Positions 11,001 through 20,753 of a stretch of 64,000 nt of DNA are shown in pieces. The first letter of the stretch is position 1. Every line of letters begins with the position of its first letter. The notes beneath the pieces were generated by a model, which was not told where the DNA came from, made no database searches, and saw nothing but the letters and a program-made list of their open reading frames with translations. Where the stretch lies: contig NC_090027.1 of NCBI RefSeq assembly GCF_037176765.1, forward strand, positions 34,823,046-34,887,045, given 5' to 3'. The translations under genes were made by a program, and so were the position numbers. The stretch is from Anolis sagrei. Taxonomy: Eukaryota; Chordata; Lepidosauria; Squamata; Anolidae.

Positions 11001-14000
11001 TTGTAGCTACTAATTTGAATTTTCCTTTAAATTGTAGATTGGAAACACTCTTCATTGGCTAACAGAATCGTGACATAACTAGTTTCTGGCTTATTAGCCT
11101 ACAGCAGTTAAGCAGAGTTTTCATGTATTCTTCTAGTTTGCATGAAACCATCACAATGCATGGTAGGTGGGATGCTCATTCCATCTGCACCAATGAAATG
11201 GGCTCATGCAAATGAGTTCTAGAGCCTACAACAGGCAAAGATCAGTTACTCCTTCAACTGGCAGTTGAAGGAGTAACTGACAGAGCTCCATCCAAACCAG
11301 CTTTGACTGCCTTATCCTACGTAATTAATATATTAGACCAAGTTGTAACCCCTCCTCCGCATCACAATACCAGGACTATAGCAGAAGGAAATGATCACAC
11401 AAGAAATAGCAGTGCAAAAACAAAGATATTGGATTCAACAGTGGGTTTTTCCCATCAGTGGAAAAGGATGGACCAATCATGACTGAAACACATTGACTCT
11501 ACTGAGGAGATACGGCATCATGCAATTAACCCAACCAAAGGGACATTTATCCTGCTGTAATTGTGCTTTTTTTCACCCTCGTGTGATAAACTTCTTGGGT
11601 ACCAAGTATTTAAAGTGTTTAAAAATCAGATAACCCATAAGTCCTGTTTCGATCTCAAATCACAGAGATGTTATAATGAAGATCCAATCTACCTCCCATG
11701 GCAAGCACCCTATATTATACAAAGGCCATAGGCTTTTGAATGAAGTGGGTGAGAAACTGAGACTTGCATTTTCTACATTTTTTCAGGTTGAAACAGTACA
11801 AAAATTTCCTCTGGCAAGCAGACCTTCAAAATATATTGGGAAATCCAGAGCAAAATGTGCAGGAGGGATGCACCCACGGGAAGGACCAAGTAGAAGATCC
11901 CACTGCTGTTCAGGTATCTCATTCAAATTAGCATTTAAATATCTCTCTATCTCATATCCTACCTATCTCCCAAGATATGAGATTCAAGATAGCTAACAAT
12001 AATTTTTAAAAGAATAAGATGAAACAAAATTACACTTTACCGAAGTGTTAAAATAATTAAATAATTGTAACATTGAAAAAAAAATCTATATAAAAGTCAA
12101 AGTATGTCAGTATCCCTGTCTGTACTATAAAGGCTGTTGCTGGGTGAGGTTGTCCTCTGTGATGCCACTAGTGGGGAAAAGGTCACATGTGTATGAGGGG
12201 AAAAGAAGGAAGGAAGGAAAAGCCACCACAAGAACCATGTTGCCATGGATGTATTGTGAGGCAGGCCTCAGAGCTGGAGTAGGAAGAAAGGGGAGAAGAA
12301 GGGAAGGAGGAAGGGAAGGAGGAAGAGGAGAAAGTAAAAGGAGGAAAGGAAGGAAGAGAAAGGAGGGAAGAAAGGAATGGAGAAGGAAGAGAGTGAGGGG
12401 GGGAGAAAAAGGCGAGAAGTAAGGGAAAGGGAAGAAAAAGGAATGAAGGAGGGGAGGGAAGAGAGAAAAAGAAGAAAGAGAAAGGAAGGAAGGAAGGAAG
12501 GAAGGAAGGAAGGAAGGAAGGAAGGAAGGGAAGGAAGGAAGGAGAAAAGAGGGAGGAAGGGAGGAAGAAGGGAAGGAAGGAAGGAAGGAAGGGAGGAAGG
12601 GAGGAAGGGAGGAAGGGAGGAAGGGAGGAAGGAAAGAGAGGGAGGGAGGGAGGGAGGGAGGGAGGAAGGAAGGAAGGAGCAAGGGAGAAGGTGTAAGAGG
12701 AAAATGGAGGAAGGAAAGAAAGAGCCATAAAGAGAGCCTACCCATCATTACCAGATCATTGCCATGGAGATATTGTGAGATACACCCTCTCAGAAATGTA
12801 GAAGGGATAAAGTAGATGAGCAATGGTTCCAACAACACCTGGACAACACGGAGTGTATATGCTAGTCATAATTATGCTAGTATTCTTCATTCTCTTTTTT
12901 CTTCATTCTATGGCAGGATTATTCTATGGCTATGCACCAGCTTTTTAGCTATGTGATATGAGATCCTGAAGACACTGAAGCTTACCTGTTTGAATTGGGT
13001 TTTTTCCCCTCTCCAGGTCAAAATGGGAGAGATGGAGGAGATTCTGGATGCCTTGAATGAGGACTTCTTCCAGCTCACAGTGCAAGCCATGGCGGTCCAC
13101 AAAGAGGAGGAACGATTGAATCAGGAGCTCAGAACACAAGAGGAGTCCATCTCATTTGAAGTACGTGCATTGTGTCATTTTATTTATTTATTTACGACAT
13201 TTATATGCCGCCCTTCTCACCCCGAAGGGGACTCTGAGCGGCTTACAAGACATATATACATACAATATATAATATTAGCATATGTACAGGAGTTGATTAT
13301 AAATTATACGATTTTAACTGTATTTGTGTTTAGATTGGCTGCAGTAATGCTGGAGCGGCCTAAGTCAGAGGAGTCCTCCATGTGCGTTGCCATGGAGACC
13401 GATGAAGGAGAGAGGGAAGTGGGAGGAGCTTAGAGAGGAGAGTTTGAAGAAACAACAGTTAAAAATCAGTTAGGGTTTAGGTTTAGAGGAGTGAGCAGTC
13501 AGGAGTTAGGTTCAGAGGAGTGAGGAGATAGGAGTTGGGAGAGAAGGAAAGGAAAGGTGGCGGAGTGACTTGTGAAGCAAAACCTTTAGGCTTTGAAAAG
13601 CTAGGTTTGGCTATTGGAAGTTTCTCAGGCTAGTGCAGCCGAATGGTGAAACATAGCTGGTATTCTTTTAGTCTAAGGAGAGGCTAAAGAATAGTTTACT
13701 TAGTATTTGATCTAGGGAGGATCCACTAAGGGAAACATCCCTGTATAGAAACTTTGTCTGAAACAAGTGCTCTACGTCAGAAAGATACTGTGTTACTTGA
13801 AAGAATGAACTGTTAAAGTTACAAGTATTATTCCAAGTGCAACAAGGAAAAGTTACGTCTTGCAACTGCACGCTGTGTACTTAATAAAATTGTTAACTTT
13901 TATTTGAAGATTGCCTCAGCTCCGTCTATTCTGTGTACAAAGTGCCATTTCTCACAATATTACAACTTACCTCACGTGGTGGCAGAAACGTAGGGAAAAG

Positions 14001-14401
14001 TAACCAAATAAATCTACATTCTTCTCTCCAGTCATGCTACAGTATATACAGTGTAATTACTACTAAGTTATTACTTTCTTAATAAAGGAGGAGGTGCAAT
14101 TGAACAGCCTCCCTTCTAACTTGATGGTAAATTTGGTTCCTAATCGGCAACCTCCATTGCAAATCAGCTAAGTCTTTTTAAAATTGGGAACTGGGGAAAA
14201 ATCTCCTGAATACTGGTTCCTTTCAAATTGGTGGTGACAATAAATCATCCCTCAGCTCCCCTGCTTCTTTTCAGCATAGTACAATATCAGTATTATATAT
14301 TACTATGTTGTACTATGCCATTATATTGTAATATTATTAGTAATATTACATGTAACATAAAATATATAATTATAATATCATATTATTATTATTATTATTA
14401 T

Positions 14402-14433
<32 letters not shown>

Positions 14434-15137
14434 CTATTTGTTTGTTTGTTTGTTTATTTCATGCATTTCTACCACGCCCTTCTCCCCCCAAAGGGGGACT
14501 CATTATAAATGTCATATATATTATTATATTATATTATAAGCATAGCACAGGAGACAAGGTGGAACTGTCTTCTGGTCCCCTCTCTCCTCACTCTGGCCCA
14601 GAGCATCAGTTGGTGCATTGGGGAGGGGTCCCCAATTATAGTCGTTACCCTTACCCAGATGAATATTAATTCACAAAGGACTTAAATAGTACCCTATGTC
14701 TGCAGAACAGTAGAACATGGCTGAATGTTAGATGAGCTGGAATGCTAACCTTCTCCGTTCATATTTCTTATGGCTTGTGAGCATATTTTTGGTCCATGGA
14801 TACAAGTGTATGTAAATAAATAAATAATAATAATAATAATAATAATCAAACTGCAAAGACTCTGGCGAGCTACAAAGACTCTGGCACAAGCCAGCAAAGG
14901 TGGTCCCTGTGGTGATCGGCACACTGGGTGCAGTGCCTAAAGACCTTGGCCTGCACTTAAACACAATCGGCGCTGACAAAATTACCATCTGCAGAAGGCC
15001 ACCTTACTGGGATCTGCACGCATTATTCGCCGATAGATCACACAGTCCTAGACACTTGGGATTCGGGAAGTGTCCGACGTGTGATCCAATTCAACAGCCA
15101 GCAGAGTGTTTGCTGTGGACTCATCTTGTTGTGCTTC

Positions 15138-15183
<46 letters not shown>

Positions 15184-16277
15184 TTGAAGATTATCATACC
15201 TGTCTTTCTGGTAGCCATCCATCCTGCATCTTCAAGTGGGACAGATATTTCTTCATTAAGACCTGTAAACATTGGCATTCCCTCATTGCCACATAACATT
15301 CCAACAGAGCGACTAAGCTATGAACATGTGTCTCCAGGGACTGTGCAATGCTATTTGTTAGATATGGCAAACCAATGGCCTTCATGATGTAGTTGGACTA
15401 CAAGTCTAAACATTCCCCATTTCCCTAACAGCAGGTGATGGGAGTTGTTTATTTTATTTATTTACAGTATTCCACCCTTCTCACCCCGCAGGGGACTCAG
15501 GGCGGATTACATGTATACATAACATGGCAAACATTCAATGCCATAGACACACAACACATATAGACAGACAGTCAGAGGTTATTTAACATTCCAATTTTCT
15601 GGCCACCAGGGGAGCTGTTGCTTCACTGTCCATCTGTGACACTGATGAAGTACTTTCCACATTCCCCGCATGCTTTTGTTGGAGATTTTTTTATGGCCTC
15701 ATAAATTTGTTAAGACACATAGGTGGTACCAAAATTTCCTACTTGACAGATGCAACTCTCTTTCGGGTTGCAAAGGTCGACAACAAGCTACACAATTGGC
15801 CCGAAGCTCACTCCGACCCAGGCTGGCTTCGAACTCATGACCTTTTGGTCAGTAGTGATCTTAATGCAGCTGACACCCAGCCAGCTAGGCCACAGCATAA
15901 CTAATTCCTTCTGTTTATAGTTGATCACACCGGACAATTTGTTTCTATCCTTATGATATTTTTGATTCTTCCACCATGAATTACAAATGCAAGAAACTGG
16001 AAAGGATTATGTCAAATCCCCAGTTTCCAATATCACAACTCATCCACGATTTCAAATTTACTAGCTTTATTTTTTTTTCCTGCCCTCTCTCTCCTACCTT
16101 ATTATCCAGCCTTCTGGTGGACTTCCTGAGAAGAAAGCACATCACTTTTCAGAACTTCTTGAATCTTGGATTGCCAAGAAGGACCAAAGATTGCTTCTAG
16201 AAATTAAAAGAAGCCTCATTGAACAGAGGATCAGAGATGTAGAATCAGAACTGGCATCTCTTGGAAATCAGCAGTGA
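5781..16277 (+). CDS. Unrecognised coiled-coil protein, last five exons (3' part of gene)
   Basis: Five exons with AG/GT borders and matching phases join into about 225 residues of open frame: 5781-5905, 8217-8332, 11787-11913, 13017-13160 and 16110-16277. The first exon starts in phase 1, so earlier exons lie upstream, probably outside the window. The protein is acidic to neutral with two helical, charged stretches: one around [15 protein letters not shown] in exon 4, and the C-terminal [20 protein letters not shown], both of coiled-coil character. I see no catalytic motif, signal peptide or membrane segment. The frame ends with TGA at 16275-16277. I found no clear AATAAA before the next repeat, so the transcript end is unknown. 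I do not recognise the family; a centrosomal or cytoskeletal scaffold would fit the composition, but that is a guess. The phase agreement of all four junctions is the main evidence that this is a gene. Confidence 0.72.
6128..7123 (-). mobile_element. LINE-A copy: end of reverse transcriptase and 3' tail
   Basis: A 255-codon open frame (6356-7123) reads from [13 protein letters not shown] through YLGVTL-type [57 protein letters not shown] and [18 protein letters not shown] to the ORF end. The tail contains the gccgccccgagtcgccctag motif and ends in AAATA-type repeats (6128-6165). It is 5' truncated and relatively young. Confidence 0.88.
7593..8003 (-). mobile_element. LINE-C (R2/R4-like) 3' end with ATT/GTT tails
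   Basis: Reverse strand matches the segment at 14850-15120, which encodes [14 protein letters not shown], a C-terminal signature of R2-superclade LINEs. It is bounded by ATT repeats at 7594-7624 and GTT/ATT repeats at 7940-8001. The clade assignment is tentative. Confidence 0.6.
8217..8332 (+). CDS. Gene 1, second visible exon
   Basis: The acceptor is tttcag and the donor ag|gtattg. The 116 nt encode [20 protein letters not shown] and then [18 protein letters not shown]. The exon ends in phase 2, and the next exon supplies the G that completes an Arg codon. Confidence 0.68.
8662..8985 (+). mobile_element. tRNA-derived SINE, near full length
   Basis: Begins ggagccccggtggcacagtg (A-box region) with B-box ggttcgaatcc near 8727 and ends in ggggaaaacctttacc. 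It is flanked by a near-perfect duplication, catttaaataa before and catttagataa after. The body phrase gagatgagcaccaaccccca recurs in three more copies here. Confidence 0.8.
9404..9530. mobile_element. Palindromic MITE-like element, decayed
   Basis: The phrase ttttggacttcagctcccag on the left is mirrored by ctgtgggagctgaaatct on the right, as in the hAT MITEs at 60108 and 61307. The ends are degraded and no target duplication was found. Confidence 0.45.
9655..10189. other. T-rich stretch, no gene recognised
   Basis: Starts with a T run and is AT-rich, with stretches like tttctcctttcccctttctc. It could be the reversed 3' UTR of a LINE. No reading frame or family signature was seen. Confidence 0.3.
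10190..10925 (-). mobile_element. LTR-retrotransposon fossil (probably gypsy-type), broken
   Basis: Reading minus, a pol-like C-terminal fragment near 10925-10545 precedes a putative LTR with AATAAA near 10250 and an end near 10190. Only the 3' part of the element is present. Family assignment is tentative. Confidence 0.4.
11061..11786. other. Intron stretch without recognised element except the hairpin
   Basis: Part of the intron before the third visible exon of gene 1. No reading frame with homology, no LINE or SINE signature was seen apart from the palindrome at 11243-11279. Confidence 0.4.
11243..11279. repeat. Perfect 17-bp inverted repeat with 3-nt loop
   Basis: The left arm cagttactccttcaact is followed by ggc and its exact reverse complement. 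I see no surrounding transposon ends. It lies in the intron of gene 1, in the otherwise unassigned stretch 11061-11786. Confidence 0.85.
11787..11913 (+). CDS. Gene 1, third visible exon
   Basis: The acceptor follows a long T tract (ttttttcag) and the donor is cag|gtatct. The 127 nt encode [20 protein letters not shown] and then [23 protein letters not shown] second frame is also open here, but only this one joins both neighbours in phase. Confidence 0.68.
12186..12725 (+). repeat. 540-bp polypurine tract rich in GGAA/GAAGG
   Basis: Almost only A and G on the plus strand, with a GGAA run at about 12483-12530 and GGGA/GGAAG blocks after it. The short pyrimidine-containing stretch near 12240-12290 interrupts it. 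The long open frames on both strands here are by-products of the composition. Confidence 0.9.
13017..13160 (+). CDS. Gene 1, fourth visible exon
   Basis: The acceptor is ctctccag and the donor gaa|gtacgt. The exon is 144 nt, exactly 48 codons, with phase 0 at both ends. It encodes a charged helical stretch starting [18 protein letters not shown]. An L2/CR1-type LINE tail begins only a few bases past the donor. Confidence 0.7.
13165..13305 (-). mobile_element. LINE-A 3' tail, 5' truncated
   Basis: The phrase tttatatgccgcccttctca with the following ccgaaggggactctgagcgg is the reversed LINE tail that recurs across the window. It begins right after the donor of gene 1 exon 4. Confidence 0.7.
13306..13990 (+). 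mobile_element. Solo-LTR-like fossil
   Basis: A 680-bp stretch with purine-rich repeats, a late AATAAA near 13884, and a sharp end near the ctcacgtggtggcagaaacg stretch, as in gypsy-type LTRs. No internal genes follow. It is a tentative call from structure only. Confidence 0.35.
14383..14660 (-). mobile_element. LINE-A related 3' tail with trinucleotide runs and one minisatellite-like unit
   Basis: ATT and AGT runs (14383-14432) precede the tail phrase cacgcccttctccccccaaa. From 14547 the sequence caggagacaaggtggaactg and what follows matches one unit of the 90-bp array at 17437-20253. Confidence 0.6.
14822..15183 (+). mobile_element. LINE-C (R2/R4-like) 3' end
   Basis: An open frame reads [20 protein letters not shown], then [20 protein letters not shown], followed by an AAT run of about 15 units (15138-15183). 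The [14 protein letters not shown] signature is typical of R2-superclade ORF C-termini. A 25-bp partial duplication (caaagactctggc) lies at its start. Confidence 0.6.
15447..15898 (-). mobile_element. tRNA-derived SINE carrying a LINE-A-like 3' tail
   Basis: Reading minus, the 5' end gctgtggcctagctggctgg and B-box-like gagttcgaagcc form a tRNA-like head. The body follows and the last 100 bp are the LINE-A tail with AAATA repeats. A truncated second copy is at 36825-37015. Confidence 0.6.
16110..16277 (+). CDS. Gene 1, terminal coding exon
   Basis: The acceptor is ttatccag. The 55 codons plus TGA start [20 protein letters not shown] and end in the heptad-like [20 protein letters not shown] followed by ASLGNQQ. 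A weak donor (ca|gtgact) overlaps the stop, so an alternative splice past the stop cannot be excluded. Confidence 0.66.
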   Translation, partial: PSGGLPEKKAHHFSELLESWIAKKDQRLLLEIKRSLIEQRIRDVESELASLGNQQ

Positions 16278-16672
16278 CTATCAGCTCAACAGCTAAGGAA
16301 AAGCTACTTTGAACTGAGCATCCGTTAGATGTTTTCAGTTGACTGTGTTGTCTTGTTGTGTGAGCAACCAACCCTTTGGCTAAAATACTCCAATGAACCC
16401 CTTGGAATTTTCCGTGCTGCTCTAGGTTTAAGCTACACAGAAGAAGTGAATCAAAAGAGCATCTCCTCCAGTAGTAGATTGGAAATGGCTGTTTTAGGGG
16501 CTTAAATGTTACCCACCAAATAATTTCAGGGATGGGTTTTACAGTATTGATGAGAAGATAGCACTTTTTTGATTGTTAAAAGTATTTGAAAGTTTGGTGA
16601 GGGGTCCTTGCAATGGCAGTGAGTGGATTTCCCATCATCCCTGCTCTTTCCTAACTTTTACAAACTATGACA

Positions 16673-16880
16673 GTAATTATTTATTTACGACATTTATATG
16701 CCACCCTTTTCACCCCAAAAGGGACTCAGAGTGGCTTACAAGTCACATGTACATACAACATACTATATTATTAGCATAGTACTAATACATCATTCATAAT
16801 ATTAGTCTTATATAATATTATATTGTTGCTGGGGAAGGACTCTGATGTCGTAGGAGTCAAGATGGAACTTCTTTTTATAT
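16673..16880 (-). mobile_element. LINE-A 3' tail with adjoining minisatellite-like unit
   Basis: The tail phrase tttatatgccacccttttca is followed by AT-rich spacer and then gctggggaaggactctgatg (16827 on), which is a 90-bp-array unit. This copy shows the array unit and LINE tail in direct contact. Confidence 0.6.
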
Positions 16881-16887
16881 GCCCTTC

Positions 16888-16934
16888 CTCCCTCCCTCCC
16901 TTCCTTCCTTCCTTCCTTCCTTCCTTCCTTCCTT
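16888..16934 (+). repeat. CTTC/CCTC microsatellite
   Basis: About ten CTTC repeats after a short CCTC run. Confidence 0.9.
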
Positions 16935-17080
16935 ATTTACTTATAGCTTTTCTTCAGTACTTTAATAGATATTCTTACAAGGTATTTTTCTTTTACTTTC
17001 TTTTCCCCTCCTCCTCCTTATTTCTTATTTCTTCTCACCATCTCCTCGAGAGATTTATCCCCAGATGAGTTAAGCTTCCC

Positions 17081-17436
17081 TTACTCACGTTTCTTTTCCA
17101 GTAGGTCGGGTCCCCGGCTCTACCTTCATTTAGTTTTAATTTCTTTACTTTTGAAGCTGGCATAGGTCAGCAGTAGTCTAGGATCCTTTGGACCCTAGCT
17201 CACCCCGGCACAATCCGCTATGCCCAGTGGGCCACCTCTCCTGGATCTTTTGGACACCACCCTTGAGGAGAGAGTGTCTCTTAGGACCATCGGCAGGTCA
17301 CTCTGCGGGATCTGCAGTCCCTCTGCTTTCAATCCAGCACAGGGAGGGAGCAAAAGCTCTACCCGATCATTTGCAAGGACTGTTTCCCTCGGAGCTTTTA
17401 GGGAAACCGTCCTGCTGCCATCACGCCAACCCGGAA
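17081..17436. other. GC-richer unassigned stretch left of the minisatellite
   Basis: Begins near gtaggtcgggtccccggctc and leads into the array. A short gtaggtc phrase also follows the array at 20253. It may be part of the element the array expanded from. No homology recognised. Confidence 0.3.
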
Positions 17437-20253
17437 GGAGACAAGATGGAACTGTCTTCTTGGCTCCCTTCTTTACTCTGGCCCCAGATTGGCCGTTGGT
17501 GCTGGGGGAAGGGCTCTGATGTCGCAGGAGACAAGATGGAATTGTCTTCTCAGCTCCCTTCTTTACTCTGGCCCCAGAGTGGCCATTGGTGCTGGGGGAA
17601 GGTTTCTGATGTCACAGGAGACAAGATGGAACTGTCTTCTTGGCTCCCTTCTTTACTCTGGCCCCAGAGTGGCCGTTGGTGCTGGGGGAAGGGCTCTGAT
17701 ATCACAGGAGACAAGATGGAATTGTCTTCTCGGCTCCCTTCTTTACTCTGGCCCCAGAGTGGCTGTTGGTGCTGGGGGAAGGGCTCTGATGTCACAGAAG
17801 ATAAGTTGGAATTGTCTTCTCGGCTCCCTTCTGTACTCTGGCCCCAGAGTGGCTGTTGGTGCTGGGGGAAGGGCTCTGATGTCACAGAAGATAAGATGGA
17901 ATTGTCTTCTCGGCTCCCTTCTGTACTCTGGCCCCAGAGTGGCTGTTGATGCTGGCGGAAGGGCTCTGATGTCACAGAAGATAAGATGGAATTGTCTTCT
18001 CGGCTCCCTTCTGTACTCTGGCCCCAGAGTGGCTGTTGATGCTGGGAGTAGGGCTCTGATGTCACAGAAGATAAGTTGGAATTGTCTTCTCGGCTCCCTT
18101 CTGTACTCTGGCCCCAGAGTGGCTGTTGATGCTGGGGGAAGGGCTCTGATGTCACAGAAGATAAGATGGAATTGTCTTCTCGGCTCCCTTCTGTACTCTG
18201 GCCCCAGAGTGGCTGTTGATGCTGGGGGAAGGGCTCTGATGTCACAGAAGATAAGTTGGAATTGTCTTCTCGGCTCCCTTCTGTACTCTGGCCCCAGAGT
18301 GGCTGTTGATGCTGGGGGAAGGGCTCTGATGTCACAGAAGATAAGATGGAATTGTCTTCTCGTCTCCCTTCTGTACTCTGGCCCCAGAGTGGCTGTTGAT
18401 GCTAGGAGTAGGGCTCTGATGTCACAGAAGATAAGATGGAATTGTCTTCTCGGCTCCCTTCTGTACTCTGGCCCCAGAGTGGCTGTTGATGCTGGGAGTA
18501 GGGCTCTGATGTCACAGAAGATAAGATGGAATTGTCTTCTCGGCTCCCTTCTGTACTCTGGCCCCAGAGTGGCTGTTGATGCTGGGGGAAGGGCTCTGAT
18601 GTCACAGAAGATAAGATGGAATTGTCTTCTCGGCTCCCTTCTGTACTCTGGCCCCAGAGTGGCTGTTGATGCTGGGGGAAGGGCTCTGATGTCACAGAAG
18701 ATAAGATGGAATTGTCTTCTCGGCTCCCTTCTGTACTCTGGCCCCAGAGTGGCTGTTGATGCTGGGGGAAGGGCTCTGATGTCACAGAAGATAAGATGGA
18801 ATTGTCTTCTCGTCTCCCTTCTGTACTCTGTCCCCAGAGTGGCTGTTGATGCTAGGAGTAGGGCTCTGATGTCACAGAAGATAAGATGGAATTGTCTTCT
18901 CGGCTCCCTTCTGTACTCTGGCCCCAGAGTGGCTGTTGATGCTGGGAGTAGGGCTCTGATGTCACAGAAGATAAGATGGAATTGTCTTCTCAGCTCCCTT
19001 CTTTACTCTGGCCCCAGAGTGGCTGTTGATGCTGGGGGAAGGGCTCTGATGTCACAGAAGATAAGATGGAATTGTCTTCTCGGCTCCCTTCTGTACTCTG
19101 GCCCCAGAGTGGCTGTTGATGCTGGGGGAAGGGCTCTGATGTCACAGAAGATAAGTTGGAATTGTCTTCTCGGCTCCCTTCTGTACTCTGGCCCCAGAGT
19201 GGCTGTTGATGCTAGGAGTAGGGCTCTGATGTCACAGAAGATAAGATGGAATTGTCTTCTCGGCTCCCTTCTGTACTCTGGCCCCAGAGTGGCTGTTGAT
19301 GCTGGGGGAAGGGCTCTGATGTCACAGAAGATAAGTTGGAATTGTCTTCTCAGCTCCCTTCTGTACTCTGGCCCCAGAGTGGCTGTTGATGCTGGGAGTA
19401 GGGCTCTGATGTCACAGAAGATAAGTTGGAATTGTCTTCTCGGCTCCCTTCTGTACTCTGGCCCCAGAGTGGCTGTTGATGCTAGGAGTAGGGCTCTGAT
19501 GTCACAGAAGATAAGATGGAATTGTCTTCTCGGCTCCCTTCTGTACTCTGGCCCCAGAGTGGCTGTTGATGCTGGGAGTAGGGCTCTGATGTCACAGAAG
19601 ATAAGATGGAATTGTCTTCTCGGCTCCCTTCTGTACTCTGGCCCCAGAGTGGCTGTTGATGCTGGGGGAAGGGCTCTGATGTCACAGAAGATAAGATGGA
19701 ATTGTCTTCTCGGCTCCCTTCTGTACTCTGGCCCCAGAGTGGCTGTTGATGCTGGGGGAAGGGCTCTGATGTCACAGAAGATAAGATGGAATTGTCTTCT
19801 CAGCTCCCTTCTGTACTCTGGCCCCAGAGTGGCTGTTGATGCTGGGAGTAGGGCTCTGATGTCACAGAAGATAAGATGGAATTGTCTTCTCAGCTCCCTT
19901 CTGTACTCTGGCCCCAGAGTGGCTGTTGATGCTGGGAGTAGGGCTCTGATGTCACAGAAGATAAGATGGAATTGTCTTCTCAGCTCCCTTCTGTACTCTG
20001 GCCCCAGAGTGGCTGTTGATGCTGGGAGTAGGGCTCTGATGTCACAGAAGATAAGATGGAATTGTCTTCTCGGCTCCCTTCTGTACTCTCGCCCCAGAGT
20101 GGCTGTTGGTGCTGGCGGAAGGGCTCTGATGTCACAGGAGACAAGATGGAATTGTCTTCTCAGCTCCCTTCTGTACTCTGGCTCCAGAGTGGCTTTTGGT
20201 GCTGGGGGAAGGGCTCTGATGTCACAGGAGACAAGATGGAATTGTCTTCTCGG
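17437..20253 (+). repeat. 90-bp minisatellite, 31 units plus a partial
   Basis: The phrase acaagatgga/ataagatgga recurs every 90 bp from 17440 to 20230. Unit landmarks are agatggaattgtcttct, ggctcccttctgtactctgg, ccccagagtggctgttg and agggctctgatgtcac. Because 90 is a multiple of three and the unit lacks stops in several frames, long open frames cross it on both strands (930 codons on plus). Edge units (1-3, 30-31) share caggagacaag and ttggtgctgg, while central units have cagaagataag and ttgatgctgg. Unit variants gctgggggaa, gctgggagta and gctaggagta occur in blocks that repeat every four to five units. I see no promoter, splice or homology support for a protein. Confidence 0.95.
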
Positions 20254-20674
20254 TAGGTCCTCCACACATTCACTCAGTTGAAGAGAGCAGGATTCCCATG
20301 ACAGTAGAAATATTATATTTTAAAACAATTTTTTACCTGTGAGAGAACACTTCTCTATTAATGTGTAGGTCCTCTGTCATGACACTGTGGTCAACCTGTG
20401 CTAGACGTTGACCACAGACTTGCACTGCAGAACCTACGAGTACCTAGGAAAGTGATCTCTCTAGGAATCTCAAGGTCTTTTAGCACCACACTCTGGTCAA
20501 CCTCTGGTAGAGATTGATCATAGTGTGGTCCTAGAATTTTTTAGACAGAACATAGTAATCAAATCCACAAAAACTAAACACATCAATGCGGAGGACCGAC
20601 TGCAGTTCTGTAACTGGCTTCTAATGGCCTCCCTCTTGCCAGTGTCCACACCATTCTTTCGTTTCTGTAATTAT
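20254..20674. other. Unassigned stretch containing two imperfect hairpins
   Basis: Hairpin 1 at 20385-20417 has the arms ctgtggtcaac and gttgaccacag. Hairpin 2 at 20485-20529 has outer arms accacact and agtgtggt. The two hairpins share the phrase tggtcaacct and look like diverged copies. No gene was seen. Confidence 0.6.
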
Positions 20675-20718
20675 TATTGAGTCGCCCAAGGGCTGAGAAA
20701 AGCGGTATATAAATGAAG

Positions 20719-20752
<34 letters not shown>
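20675..20752 (+). mobile_element. LINE-A 3' tail only
   Basis: The phrase gagtcgcccaagggctgaga, then gcggtatataaatgaag and an AAATA-type run. It abuts a minus-strand LINE-A copy tail to tail. Confidence 0.75.

Positions 20753-20753
<1 letters not shown>

Noticed and set aside
12125-12838. Long open frames over the purine tract, in both directions
   Set aside because: Low-complexity translation (Ser/Pro/Leu/Phe or Glu/Lys/Arg/Gly) caused by the polypurine composition.
17489-20281. 930-codon open frame as a repeat protein gene
   Set aside because: It is the plus reading of the 90-bp array. Minus frames over the same bases are open too, and no promoter, splice or homology support exists.
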